Assembly: GCA_023159155.1 (NCBI GenBank)
Contig: JAJNNX010000046.1
Span: forward strand, 1 to 64,000
Source of the DNA: Ustulina deusta
Lineage: Eukaryota; Ascomycota; Sordariomycetes; Xylariales; Xylariaceae
DNA: 64,000 nt
Direction: 5' to 3'
The position numbers and the translations under genes are program-made. The notes beneath the pieces are model-generated. The model did not search any database, was not told where the DNA came from, and was given only the letters and a program-made list of their open reading frames with translations. Of this stretch, positions 48,155 to 60,830 are shown in pieces. Each line of letters begins with the position of its first letter. The stretch's first letter is position 1.

Positions 48155-49565
48155 GTTGCGCAGGTATGATGCGACACTGCACTCGATGGGCCAGGGCTTG
48201 TCTGATGCTGGTGAAGAGGGGTGCTCTATTGTTTCCTACCCCGCAGTGCATTCCGAGCTCGTCGATAGAGCGGGTTAATTACATATTATACATATCTAGA
48301 CTAGACAGCTTACTTAAACCTATCCCGTCGGCGAGCTTGGCATTCCGCAGGTAACACTCACCACAGACTCAGCTCTCACTCGCGATGGCATACAGCTCAA
48401 ACCAGGGCTCGGACAATAGGTATACTCAATTTATGCATACGTAGTCTTCCAAGGTGCGAAAGGCACTGGCCTCTTACAGTAGAAGCCCCCGGAAACAAGA
48501 CGGGAATATTACTTTAGGTAGCTGGGTCCATAGTTCTCAGCAACGGTGGAATAGCTGCTTACCTATTCCGCAGAACACCTATCCTGTACAACACTTGTGT
48601 ATACCAACTACCTCACCTCGGTATTAAGAACAGTTCATTCATTTTAACGTTACTTATATGTCTGAAATCTTCCCGGAACTCAGTGATAGTTCAGTTCTTG
48701 CTTTAAGCGTTAAGAGATCTCCATCGGGAGCTTCCTCCTTCATAACCTCAACAGTCTCATTCCCAATTATAGTCTGCGTCTCACAACCTTTCTGTGGGGG
48801 CACGAATGAAGACTGTCTAATAGCGATTAGTCTTTACCGATGGTAATTTACAGCTCTAAACCACTCACGACTTCACAATCTACTCACTACCATAGGCTCC
48901 ATGATCCTCACATGGAGTGTGACAGCATCGGCCAAGCAGTGACCTCCCTGTGCAGCTGTCCATGCCATTGGCTTACCCGCCTTTCTTAATATTTTCCCCC
49001 AGTCACACGCGGTCTCCCTACATCTCATGTTCGGAATGCAAGAGTATGTGGTAGAATCGCTACGAGACCCTTCCCGCCTATATCTTCTCCAAGTTGCCAA
49101 CGCCTTTAGTATTGAAATGGTGTGTGAGTGAGAAAAGAGTGACTTGAAATAAGGGGCGAAAGCCACAAGGTGGCTTTGTTTACAGAAAACATAAAAACAC
49201 AAAAATTACTGCGTTACCTTTATGTATGGGAACAGTCCACCACTCCTTAGTTAGCATTCGCGACAAGGAATTTTACATTTTTTCTTGATCGCCTGGTTCC
49301 TCAATATTAATTGTTAAAATTATGCTAGGAAGTGTAGGTTCGGGCCTATCTCCTAGTATAAGGGCAAGGAGAGTGCCCCTTTGTGTTGGCACGACCTACT
49401 TACAATTGCCCAGTTCAGTATCTCCCATCTACATCGGACATAGAGAGCGGTTAGAATAAGTTGAAAATAATACCCTCTTATATTCTAATATCTTAATACA
49501 TTAGGTCCTGGATGGCACGTTTTGTATACACCCAAACCCCCCCTCCCTCCCCCGAAACCAAAACT
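48155..49565. other. Intergenic, no gene recognised
   Basis: Balanced composition with only short frames. A pyrimidine-rich C run (acccaaaccccccctccctcccccg) lies near 49,530-49,555 just before the 3' end of the next gene. Confidence 0.55.
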
Positions 49566-50603
49566 CTAACTATTTAGCAAATTTACAAGCTCGAGTAGCC
49601 GCTTCTTTGAGTGGTCTTCGAGATTGCCCTCGATTGTAGCCGGGGCCTCGTACCGATGAGAGTAAAACTCGGTGAGCTTGACACTTGATTTGCCGGATAC
49701 GAATTTCCCGCGAAAATCACCATTACCAACCGCGAGCAACCTGACATGGAGACCCTCGGGCGGCTCGGGTTTCCGATCGGCAGCATCTCGAATGCTTACA
49801 TGTTCGGTAACGAATTCCTTACCTTCGAGCCCCCGGCCGTTATGCGTGTAAATGGGAAGACAGGTGCAATGCTCACCGAAAACCTTTATGACGATCATCT
49901 TCCTATACTTGCTATGCACAATGCCGAACGGGGTTGCTGTGTTGAACGGGTCCGTTACAGACACCCACCTCGTATCTTCGGTGCTAGCCGTGTGATGTGG
50001 TGCGCTGAAGATGGCCCCGACCGGGTAGCTCACGGCGGGGTGCACCTTGTCTGAATCGCGCAGCGAAGCTGAGTGGCCGCCATACATCATGCTCTGTGCG
50101 ATATTCCAGCTTTTCAAGGCTTGGGCCCTTTGAATGGAAAACTCTTTGCCTTCGACGCGTAACGCTCGCGCCCTCGGATTCGGAGGAGCTGGCCACTCAC
50201 CTGGCTGGAGAGCCTTTAGCTTCTCGTCGTAGTTATCTAGTTCGGCTTGGAATGTAGAGCCTAGGTCAGAAAAAGCCATGCTCGACGCTGGTGATACAAG
50301 TGAGGTACCGTCCGAGGCATATGAGTCTAAAGACCTTACATCATCAATATCACCTGCGCGAGCCCTCGCGAGGCTTGAACCGCGGTATCCTTGTTTTCGC
50401 TGATGACGAGCCACCGAATCTTTGCGATTTCGATGGATCTGCACTCTGCTATAGTGATCGCGATCTAACCTGGGACTCCATCTGTCAAGATAGTCGCCGT
50501 CTTTCTCCACTCGACCGGCTCTGCTTTGGGGTCGTGATGCTGGCTTTAACGGTGGTGGTGCCATTGACCGGGTTGGCCGTGGTTGTGATTGATAAAATTC
50601 CAT
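49566..50603 (-). CDS. DUF6590-type protein, 345 aa
   Basis: Intronless. Residues 1-120 are disordered and rich in Arg, Ser and Pro. Residues about 192-343 match the pattern of the fungal DUF6590 domain as I know it: YPVGAIFSAPHH at the start, SKYRKMIVIKVFGEHCTCLPIYTHNGRG in the centre, then VSIRDA and a C-terminal helix EDHSKKRLLELVNLL. The central HCTCLPI strand with two cysteines is the most conserved part. The molecular role is unknown. The family is abundant in Pezizomycotina, and no signal peptide or membrane segment suggests an intracellular protein. The start at 50603 is the first ATG in frame. Confidence 0.82.
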   Translation of the reverse strand: MEFYQSQPRPTRSMAPPPLKPASRPQSRAGRVEKDGDYLDRWSPRLDRDHYSRVQIHRNRKDSVARHQRKQGYRGSSLARARAGDIDDVRSLDSYASDGTSLVSPASSMAFSDLGSTFQAELDNYDEKLKALQPGEWPAPPNPRARALRVEGKEFSIQRAQALKSWNIAQSMMYGGHSASLRDSDKVHPAVSYPVGAIFSAPHHTASTEDTRWVSVTDPFNTATPFGIVHSKYRKMIVIKVFGEHCTCLPIYTHNGRGLEGKEFVTEHVSIRDAADRKPEPPEGLHVRLLAVGNGDFRGKFVSGKSSVKLTEFYSHRYEAPATIEGNLEDHSKKRLLELVNLLNS

Positions 50604-51452
50604 GATGAATATGTGTAATAATAAGTGAGGGTAATGAATAAAAGCAAGCTTTGTTGGAACCAGCAGATATTCGAGACTCCTTTTCTGTTAGCAAATAATT
50701 ACCTCCGATATTACCTTGAGTAGATCAGTAGGAAGGCGGCAGAATCAGGGGCCTACACAATCTATTTAACATGGTCCTAGAAACAAATCCATTCATCGTT
50801 AAAACAGGTATCTTGTTGGCATCAAAAGAAAGCCATAAAGGAGAACACTGGAGGTGCTTTCACACGTGAGATTCAATATTCAGTCTCCCTTTCAACTCTC
50901 GCAAAAGAATTCTTTATTCTCTATCTCTTTCAACTTAGTGTAAGATAGAAATGTCAGATGTAGGAGGCTCGGTGTTTTCTCATAGGCACTTTCTTGCCCC
51001 GAAATAGAACGCCACCAATACGAGGGACGAACCCCGAAAGAGAATGCCATCAATCTCGCCATCTATTGCACAAAAGAATCAGCTGCGATACGATAATACT
51101 ATAAATAACCAAATAATAAGATCTTGTCAGGTGAGAGTTCATAACCTACGAATATGTGATTCGACAAAAAGAGCGATGCACCCTGAAACCGGAGAGATGA
51201 CAGCGGGGGGCAAGCTGGATTCAGGGGAAGCGCATAGGGTGACACGTGTGTGGTTGATCGAGATATTGTAAAACAAGAACCAACCTCGATAGACTGCACA
51301 GGAAGTAGATAATTTACTAGACACCTTACATTCTAAAACATTCACTACAACAAATGTAACTTTTCTATAGTTCTTACGTATCACTACTAACTTGAAGTGG
51401 CAAGTCGAGTTTGAAAAACATACACCCCACTTACAGCTCGAGCAATCCCATC
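50604..51452. other. Intergenic, no gene recognised
   Basis: Holds the 5' flank of the DUF6590 gene and the 3' flank of the sulfatase gene. Short frames only. Confidence 0.55.
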
Positions 51453-53273
51453 TCATATCGCCGAGACATGTCGCTGGAAGCGAGGGATAGCCTTGGTGAA
51501 CTTCTCCGGGTCATCCCGCGCGCCGTCCTTCCAATACTCGTACTCGATCCACGCGTTCTCCGGCATCTGCTCCTCCATGGCCGCGATCCAGTTGCCCAGG
51601 TCGGGCGACAGCGGGATGACGCCCGTTTCGAGGACGTAGAGGTCCCAAAGCTTGATGAGCTCCTTTAGCTTCTCCGGCTCTTGCTCCGCCAGGTCGTGCA
51701 CCTCGCCTGGGTCCTTGGCTAGGTTGTACAGCTGCCAGCGCTCCGGCCCCTTCGGCTTCGGGATGAAGACGATCTTCCAGTCGCCGCGGCGGCAGGCCGC
51801 GCGGCCACACGTCTCCCACCCGTTGATGAAATCTTTCTCGTGGATCGTGTCCGCCCGCTTCGATAGGTAGGGGACCATGGATTTGCCGCGCATCGACACA
51901 ATCTCGCGCCCTTGGTATGTCGGCGCTGGGTGCGTCACGCCTGCCATGTCTAAGATGGTCGGTGCGAGGTCCATCACGGTCGCGAATTGATGCGTTATGC
52001 TGCCTGCTGGGACCTGCCCGCTGAAGGCCGCCGGGGGTTTCATCATGTAGGGAACGCGCACGCCGCCCTCGGTCGTGTAAGCCTTGTATAGTCTGCTTGG
52101 CGCGGTGGCGGCCTGCGCCCATCTCGGGCCGTACCAGATGAAGGAGTCCCCGTTCCCGAGATTGTCGATGTGGTTGTTGTAGTATTTCTGCAGGTGCTGT
52201 AGCATGGTGCTTTGTACGATTGGGTATGCCTCGTAAGCAGCCCCCTCGGCACCGTTATCGGAGAGGAAGCAGACAAAGGTGTTGTCAAGCTCGCCAATCT
52301 CCTCGAGATACTTGGTGATCTTACCAACGTTTACATCAATGGCCTCGACCATGCCGGCAAAGCATTCCATCGCCCGACACGAGTTCGCGCGTTCCACATC
52401 GCTTAGTTCATTCCATTCCTTCACCTCGTCTGCCACTACAGGGTGCGGTTCGACGTCTTGAGCCACCATACCAAGATCCTTGAGACGTTGTAGTCGCTTC
52501 TGACGCAGAGCCTCCGGGCCGTCGTCATACACACCACGGTACTTTTTTATATACTCCTGAGGCGCTTGTAGTGGCCAGTGAGGTGCAGTAAATGGGAGGT
52601 AGCCGAAGAACGGTCGATCATCCCCGCTCTCCTTCCAGTCCTTCAGGTATTGCAGCATCTTGTCACCATATCCATGGGAGGAGTACCATCCATCCGGGAG
52701 CTTCTTGACGTACTCGCCGTCCTCGCTGTGTAGCGCAATGAAGCTCATAGTCATGAACTCGGGGATTGCATCTGCGCCCTCGAGCTGGGGTTCGTACGCG
52801 TAGTGGTTGCTACAGGCCGGTAGATGGGCAAAACTTCGCTCGAACCCTCTCACTTTCGGGCTGCGCTCGGGGGTTAAACCCAAGTGCCACTTGCCTGACA
52901 TTAATGTGTGATAACCCGCGTCACGAAGCAATTCGGGTAGAGCGACCACTCTCTCATTCAGGTAACCCTCGTAGCCGGGCATACCACGCTGGACCGACGT
53001 CGACATGGTTCCATTTGGGTCGTTCTGGCCCGAGATATTCGTCCATTCTATCAGGTTACCGAGGCCGGCAATGTGGTGATCAGTTCCTGTCATGATCATG
53101 GCTCGCGACGGAGAGCATGCTGCCGCGGCATGGAAGTCTGTAAACAAAATGCTGTCCTTTGCCAACTTGTCAAGATTCGGAGTGTTGATTTCACCACCGA
53201 AGGGCCCGATGTCAGAGAACCCCAGGTCATCGGCCACGATGATGAGGAAGTTGGGTCTCTTTCCGGGTGCCAT
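51453..53273 (-). CDS. Arylsulfatase (alkaline phosphatase superfamily, AtsA-like), 606 aa
   Basis: Intronless. The sulfatase signature is complete. Asp15-Asp16 in VADDLGFSDIG bind calcium. Cys53 in CSPSR is the residue converted to formylglycine. Lys128 and His130 in SGKWHLG, His232 in APHWPLQ, and Asp339-Asn340 in SDNGAEG complete the site. The N-terminus is close to that of bacterial alkyl/arylsulfatases of the AtsA type (RPNFLIIVADDLGFSDIG, TGTDHHIAGLG, GYLNERVVALPELL), and the length is slightly greater. No signal peptide is present, so it is probably intracellular. It would release sulfate from organic sulfate esters, needing a formylglycine-generating enzyme. The gene is divergent from the sugar transporter. 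Absence of introns and similarity to bacterial enzymes are compatible with ancient transfer, which the sequence alone does not prove. Confidence 0.94.
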   Translation of the reverse strand: MAPGKRPNFLIIVADDLGFSDIGPFGGEINTPNLDKLAKDSILFTDFHAAAACSPSRAMIMTGTDHHIAGLGNLIEWTNISGQNDPNGTMSTSVQRGMPGYEGYLNERVVALPELLRDAGYHTLMSGKWHLGLTPERSPKVRGFERSFAHLPACSNHYAYEPQLEGADAIPEFMTMSFIALHSEDGEYVKKLPDGWYSSHGYGDKMLQYLKDWKESGDDRPFFGYLPFTAPHWPLQAPQEYIKKYRGVYDDGPEALRQKRLQRLKDLGMVAQDVEPHPVVADEVKEWNELSDVERANSCRAMECFAGMVEAIDVNVGKITKYLEEIGELDNTFVCFLSDNGAEGAAYEAYPIVQSTMLQHLQKYYNNHIDNLGNGDSFIWYGPRWAQAATAPSRLYKAYTTEGGVRVPYMMKPPAAFSGQVPAGSITHQFATVMDLAPTILDMAGVTHPAPTYQGREIVSMRGKSMVPYLSKRADTIHEKDFINGWETCGRAACRRGDWKIVFIPKPKGPERWQLYNLAKDPGEVHDLAEQEPEKLKELIKLWDLYVLETGVIPLSPDLGNWIAAMEEQMPENAWIEYEYWKDGARDDPEKFTKAIPRFQRHVSAI

Positions 53274-54173
53274 GGCTTAGGATGTCGAAGGCTCAACTCT
53301 TCAACGAGATGTTCTCGGAGTTGAAATAATATGGACTTGGATGTTTCTTAGCAAATGGCATACGATGGCAATCGGTGGAAATGATGATGGGGGGAGGAAG
53401 GGTAAACTTCAGGGAGAAATCCCCTCCAAGACACAAAGTCTACCGGGAAAATCGTGGATAGAACCTCAGAAGCAACCCCCCTCCGGTCAACCACCATTCC
53501 ACGCAGCTTCATGACCCCACAGTGATGCCGCATTCGAGACCGATACCATTATCCCTTATGTCCCCCCCGAAAACCGAGACCCAATAAATGTCAGGGGACG
53601 CGACAACTCCGCATATGGACATGTGAGCGAATCATCTAGTGAGCTCCTTGCTGCCCCAGTTTTTGTTCCCTACTCAAGTCACTTATTACCTGATAGAGCA
53701 GAGCTAGCCCAAGTAGACAGCACGTCAAATGTATCTAGACTTCAGTTTGAATAATCGTATAGCGCTCGATTACACAGTCGAAAGGATTCCAACTGTGCAT
53801 GAGACAAAATCAACTTTTACTTCCATCATGCGTTTGATCGGAGGCTTATGATCTGAGGACTCGTCGACTGCTCGGTCGCCGTCGACGATGATTGGACGAT
53901 GGCTGGGGCTCTTGGCGTAACCCACTTCCCCAACTTTCGGGGATCGGTAGTTGACATGTCTCATTGGATGAGCTTTCGGTGACGTGATAATGGGTACTTA
54001 TTCTAACATCCTAACATCCTGGAAACCTTGTTGAATGATGCTGACCGGCCTGGCAAGGATCAAAATGAAGCCGATCTCTGCTTTTCTATAAATTCGGGGA
54101 GACGGTTTCGGCCGGCCTTTTCACTTCGCTTATGCAGCGAAGACGACGACAGAGATCAGCACTCATCGCCGAG
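53274..54173. promoter_or_regulatory. Shared divergent promoter region, sulfatase and sugar transporter
   Basis: 900 bp separate the two start codons, which point away from each other, so both promoters lie here. A TATA-like site is 81 bp before the transporter ATG. A CTGGGG word near 53,902 fits the CreA/Mig1 consensus SYGGRG and a GGCTAG word (minus strand, 53704-53709) fits an XlnR-type core. Single short words are weak evidence. Confidence 0.5.
54087..54093 (+). promoter_or_regulatory. TATA box candidate for the sugar transporter
   Basis: The sequence TATAAAT lies 81 bp upstream of the chosen ATG at 54174. Confidence 0.45.
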
Positions 54174-56009
54174 ATGAAAGATTTCATTCCGCTGGGTAAA
54201 GTTCGAGCCTACTGGCTCGGCTCTGTGGTGTGTTTTGGCGGTTTCCTTTTTGGTTATGATAGCGGCATGTAGGTTTTGTCAAACTACTTACGAAGAGCGG
54301 TCCGTGATTGCTAACGTGTTGCAGTGTTGGTTCGTCGCCCATGACAAATCGTCTATAGTCACGGTAGAACAGATAACTAATACCTGTTTAACAGGTGGAG
54401 TTTTGACACTCAATTCTTTTCGCAATGACTATCGCTATGGCGATACTAGCGCGACGCGAGCGAGCTCCTTGTCAGTCAGTCTGCAGCAACTCGGTGCGTT
54501 CGTGGCCTGCTTCCTGGCATGGCCTCTGACGGACAAGTTTGGGCGTAAAAAGTCGTTGATGTTATCCTCTTTAGTGTTTATAGTTGGTGTTATTATCCAG
54601 ACTATCAACACGCACTCGCTCACTGCATTCTACATTGCCCGTGTCATTGCCGGGCTTGGCCTTGGCGGTGCTACAGTTGTGGTGCCCATGTTCAACAGCG
54701 AGATGATGCCCAAGGAGATGAGAGGCCAGGTCGGCTCCTTTTTCCAATGGTTCTATACCTTCGTACGCGACATGCCGGAATTCCCCATATCCCCAAATTT
54801 TTGTGTTGACCGTGTTCTAGGGTATCTTTACATCATATTGGGTTGATTACGGTGTCGCTAGGAACATCTCAGCAACTCAGTCATCTCAATGGCAGATTCC
54901 CATCGGCTTGCAACTTGTACCTGCGGCTGTTCTCGGGTTTGGCATGTTCACTATACCGGAGAGTATTCGATGGCTTACCAAGAAAGGTCGCCATGACGAG
55001 GCGTGGACAAGTCTACAGTGGATTCGTGCCGACAGCTCCCAAGTCGCGCTTGAGGAAATGGAAGAAATTCGGGCTGGTGTGGAGGCAGAAGTTAGAGCTA
55101 CAGAGGGATTCCAATTCAAAGGTGAGTGCTTTGTTCTAGCGACCTCCAGAAAGCACACTCTAATGGTATTATAGAACTTCTACAAGGCGAGAACTTTAAA
55201 CGTGTACTCGCGGCCTTCGCCGTCTTCACGGCTCAACAGGCGACTGGCGCCACGGCCTTTGCATACTTCGGGCCACAATACTTTAAGCTGATCGTCGGCA
55301 GCGGTGACCGAAGCCTGCTCGTCACCGCAATTTTCGGAGCTGTCAAGGTAGTAGCCTGCGGTACATTCGTTCTCTTTTTCGCCGAACGTTTATCTCGTCG
55401 CCAAGTCCTCATAGGAGGTGCCGTGTTCATGAGTGCTTGCCAGATCACTACAGCAGCAGTGGTCAAGTCCTTCCCAGCCCCCGCCGAGCAACAGGCGACC
55501 GTGAGTTCTCCGGCCATTGCCACGATCGCTCTCATCTATCTATTCGTGATCGCCTATAATTTCAGTTGGGGTCCTATGCCGTGGCCCTACGTTTCCGAGT
55601 AAGTGCTACTATTTTATAATCCTATTCATGTCGAAACGCTAGCTAATTCACACATCCCTCAAGAATATTTTCTCCGCGTATTCGAGAACCAGGTGTTGCG
55701 ATTGGTGTGGCCTCGCAGTGGCTCTGGAACTTCGTTTTCTCTCTCACAACTCCTTATATGATCGCCTCCCTAGGGTGGGGGACATTCCTCGTATGGGGTG
55801 AGCATTATTGCACCATATGTTTATCTGGATCATAATACTGACTTCCACCAGGTGTCTTCGACATAATCATTGCAGGTTTCACCTTCTTCCTCTTGAAGGA
55901 GACCCGAGGGCTGTCACTTGAGCACATCGCGCAATCGCGCTTTAGAGCGGCGAGCAGTGCATCCGAGGAGTCGGTGGGAGGCGGCTCAGTCAAGGACACG
56001 GTGAAATAA
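54174..56009 (+). CDS. MFS sugar transporter with 5-nt microexon, 494 aa
   Basis: Seven exons: 54174-54268, 54325-54329, 54395-54762, 54821-55121, 55175-55598, 55664-55797 and 55852-56009. All phases agree (1,485 bases). Exon 2 is only TGTTG and is needed to give the conserved FGYDSGIVGGVLTL: every alternative splice tried hits a stop. Sugar-porter signatures are present: DKFGRK in the loop after the second membrane helix, PESIRWL before the central loop, the NFSWGPMPWPYVSEIF stretch, and ETRGLSLE after the last helix. It is a 12-helix plasma-membrane permease for hexoses, pentoses or related compounds. An in-frame ATG at 54132 exists, but the start at 54174 (MKDFIPLGKVRAYW) fits the family. 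Divergent from the sulfatase and 369 bp upstream of the GH43 gene. Confidence 0.92.
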
Positions 56010-56378
56010 AGTAGAGGTGACCAAGACCATATGCCAACAGGGTTCTAACAGCGTTCCAACTTGATTTCCAACCTTGATCAATTTAGTCATAGTTGTCAAT
56101 GTGAATGCATACTCCCTACCCTTCAGCCAAGGTTACAATGAGCTTAGCGGATTTAGATCTCGGTTCATCGTCGTCCGACAGAGTGGAGAGTTGTGGATCA
56201 CCGAAGTTTGTTATTAGCCGGGTCCCGACCATGACACGCGAGACTGGAGATGCGGGGTGTAGTCCGGGGTAAGGCGACCCATGGTGGCGAGATGCCGTCC
56301 CTGAATAGTATATATGAATTTCTAGATAGACCGCGAAGAGCTTGCGAATTCGCCATTCTAGATCAGTACGCGATCGAT
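56010..56378. other. Intergenic, transporter to GH43
   Basis: 369 bp holding the transporter's 3' end and the GH43 promoter. A TATATAT word lies at about 56,309-56,315. An in-frame ATG at 56250 would add 43 residues before the signal peptide and is not preferred. Confidence 0.55.
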
Positions 56379-58849
<2,471 letters not shown>

Positions 58850-59742
58850 GACTAGCACTATAGTGGAGGTTGTTTGATGTAACACGGGATGAAATGTCAA
58901 ATGAACATGGAGTAATAGGAATAGAGCCACCTGTTCCGGGAGAGAGGCTGAATCGAACTGACATTCATTGGCCTTTTGACAACTAGTAAATCCTTCTTCT
59001 TTGGGCTTATTTTTCTGTCACATAATTCCCAAAACTAGAAGTAAAAGCTGTTGAGCTTATTTGAGGCTGCACTTAGCTCTAAGATATGGTGTGTGACGCC
59101 TAGGCATTTCCACAAGACTAGCAAGTGATTAACGAGTTGGCGAATTAATAAGAGAGCCAAGGCAATTCAACAATGAAGACACAAATCACCAGTACCTTCT
59201 TGGCATCGACTGAAAATGGCTATAAATTGTATGTGCGCAGAAAGATACGTGTGTATATACTTACCGAAGGCCATAAAATAAAGTGTGTACAAGAAGAATA
59301 TGTTCAAACTGGGTAAATATGTGCAAAGAGAAGTGGAAAGTGTGTGACAGAGAAAAGGAAAAAAAGAAAAAGAAAAATAAAGAACCAAAAAATAAGCACA
59401 AAAAATAAAGCGAGTGTAAGTATGCAATGCGCGCTCGCAAAACCGAAAACTCCCACGTTGATCCATCCATCCAGCCCATGAACTCCCCTCCGATGATGCG
59501 TCGCTCTTGCATGAATATAAACAATCGTGATGAGGTAAAATGCAAGCAAAAAAAAAAAAAAAAAAAGCTAAAATGCCCTAAAAATGTATCAAGAACCGCT
59601 TTCCCAACATGAATCATTTCCTGACTGTTCGTATGTATGCTGGCACGTGTACCCCGTTGCTCAAAACGCGTATAAAGCAGGGTGTTCGAATCCGAGTCCG
59701 GCCAGAGGAATGGCTAGAAATGGTTGATGGAGAGAGCCCCGT
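58850..59742. other. Convergent intergenic region between GH43 and GH16
   Basis: No gene. On the minus strand T-rich frames at 59,167-59,617 come from a low-complexity A-rich stretch (about 59,350-59,410). An A run of about 18 lies near 59,549. Confidence 0.6.
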
Positions 59743-60830
59743 CTAAGTAGACTGGTACTGGGCTACGTAGGCGACCTCCATCTCGCTGCCCCAGCTGCCT
59801 AGGGTGTTGGCGTTCGGCGCACCGGGCTATTTTGGGAGTCCGAGTTAGCGATCCCATCTTTGGCATAATATCGACGTTAATTATCATGTGGTTGGTTCTA
59901 GGAACTCACCCAGTCTCCACCGACAGCGACGTTGAGGATGAAGTAGAGAGGCGTCGTCGCGAGGGAGTTCCACACGTTCTGGTTGTTGATGCGTGCGCCG
60001 GTCACTTGCATGAACTGCACGCCGTCTCTGTACCAGGTGATGGACTCGTCGAGCCACGAGCCGGGCGTGCGGTCGATGATCACGCGCCAGGTGTGCCAGC
60101 CGTTGTCCGGGACCCCGATGTTGCCGCCGATGCCATTGAATTCGTTACAGATGCCGCCCGGCGCCACGTCGCAGTGCACGGTTCCGTATCCCGTTAGTAT
60201 CCCGTCGACCATCTCGAGAATGTCGATTTCGCCGCACGCGGGCCAACCCGTGCCGTGACGGATCGAGTCGCCCAGCATCCAGAAGGCCGGCCAGAGGCCC
60301 TGCTTGTTCGCCTGCGGGTTCGAGCCGAAGCGGATCTTGGCTTCGACCAAGGTTCGCACTCCATCGGGGGGCGTGAACACGTATGTGGACTCGAGACGAG
60401 CCGAGGTCCAGCCGGCGTTGTTGAGCGGCACGATCTGTAGCGTAGCACCGCCCGAGAGCTGATGGTTTTCTGCGCGAGAGGGAGTTAATCACTGCCGTTC
60501 TGAGCAGCATACAAATAGGGCACGGTGAAGGAACAGACAAGAGTAAAATTGCCGTCGAAGAAGCAACTTTACTCCTGAGGCTTATTCGAAAGAAAAAATG
60601 AGAGACTCTTGGCACCACATACGGTTCGAACTAGTGTATGTCTGCAACTCGCCGTTGGCATTGTCGGCACTCGGATGCTGAACGATGTTCCAGTTCGCCT
60701 GGTTCACCAAGGAACCAGCCGCGCCGTTAAAGTTCTCCTGCCAGATGACATTGTATCCGCTATAACTCGGGACGGCTTCGGCGGCTACGGACGTGGCCGC
60801 CAGGGCGAAAGCGAGGAACTTGGCAAACAT
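59743..60830 (-). CDS. GH16 endo-beta-1,3(4)-glucanase-like, secreted, 283 aa
   Basis: Three exons on the minus strand: 60623-60830, 59910-60469 and 59743-59826, with introns of 153 and 83 bp. A signal peptide covers about residues 1-17 (MFAKFLAFALAATSVAA). The catalytic GH16 motif E-x-D-x-x-E is intact as GEIDILE, giving nucleophile Glu150, assisting Asp152 and acid/base Glu155. Other family stretches are ANKQGLWPAFWMLGD, GYGTVHCDVAPGGICN, WHTWRVIIDRT, ITWYRDG and LYFILNVAVGGDW, and the protein ends MEVAYVAQYQST without a carbohydrate-binding module or GPI signal. It probably cleaves beta-1,3- or mixed-linkage glucans outside the cell, either for nutrition or wall remodelling. It converges with GH43. 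Confidence 0.94.

Noticed and set aside
51511..52122. 203-codon second frame within the sulfatase
   Set aside because: Same strand, different frame, Arg/Gly-rich and without domain features; the sulfatase frame is complete.
59167..59617. Phe/Leu-rich minus-strand frames of 81-118 codons
   Set aside because: They translate a low-complexity A-rich tract in the intergenic region between convergent genes.
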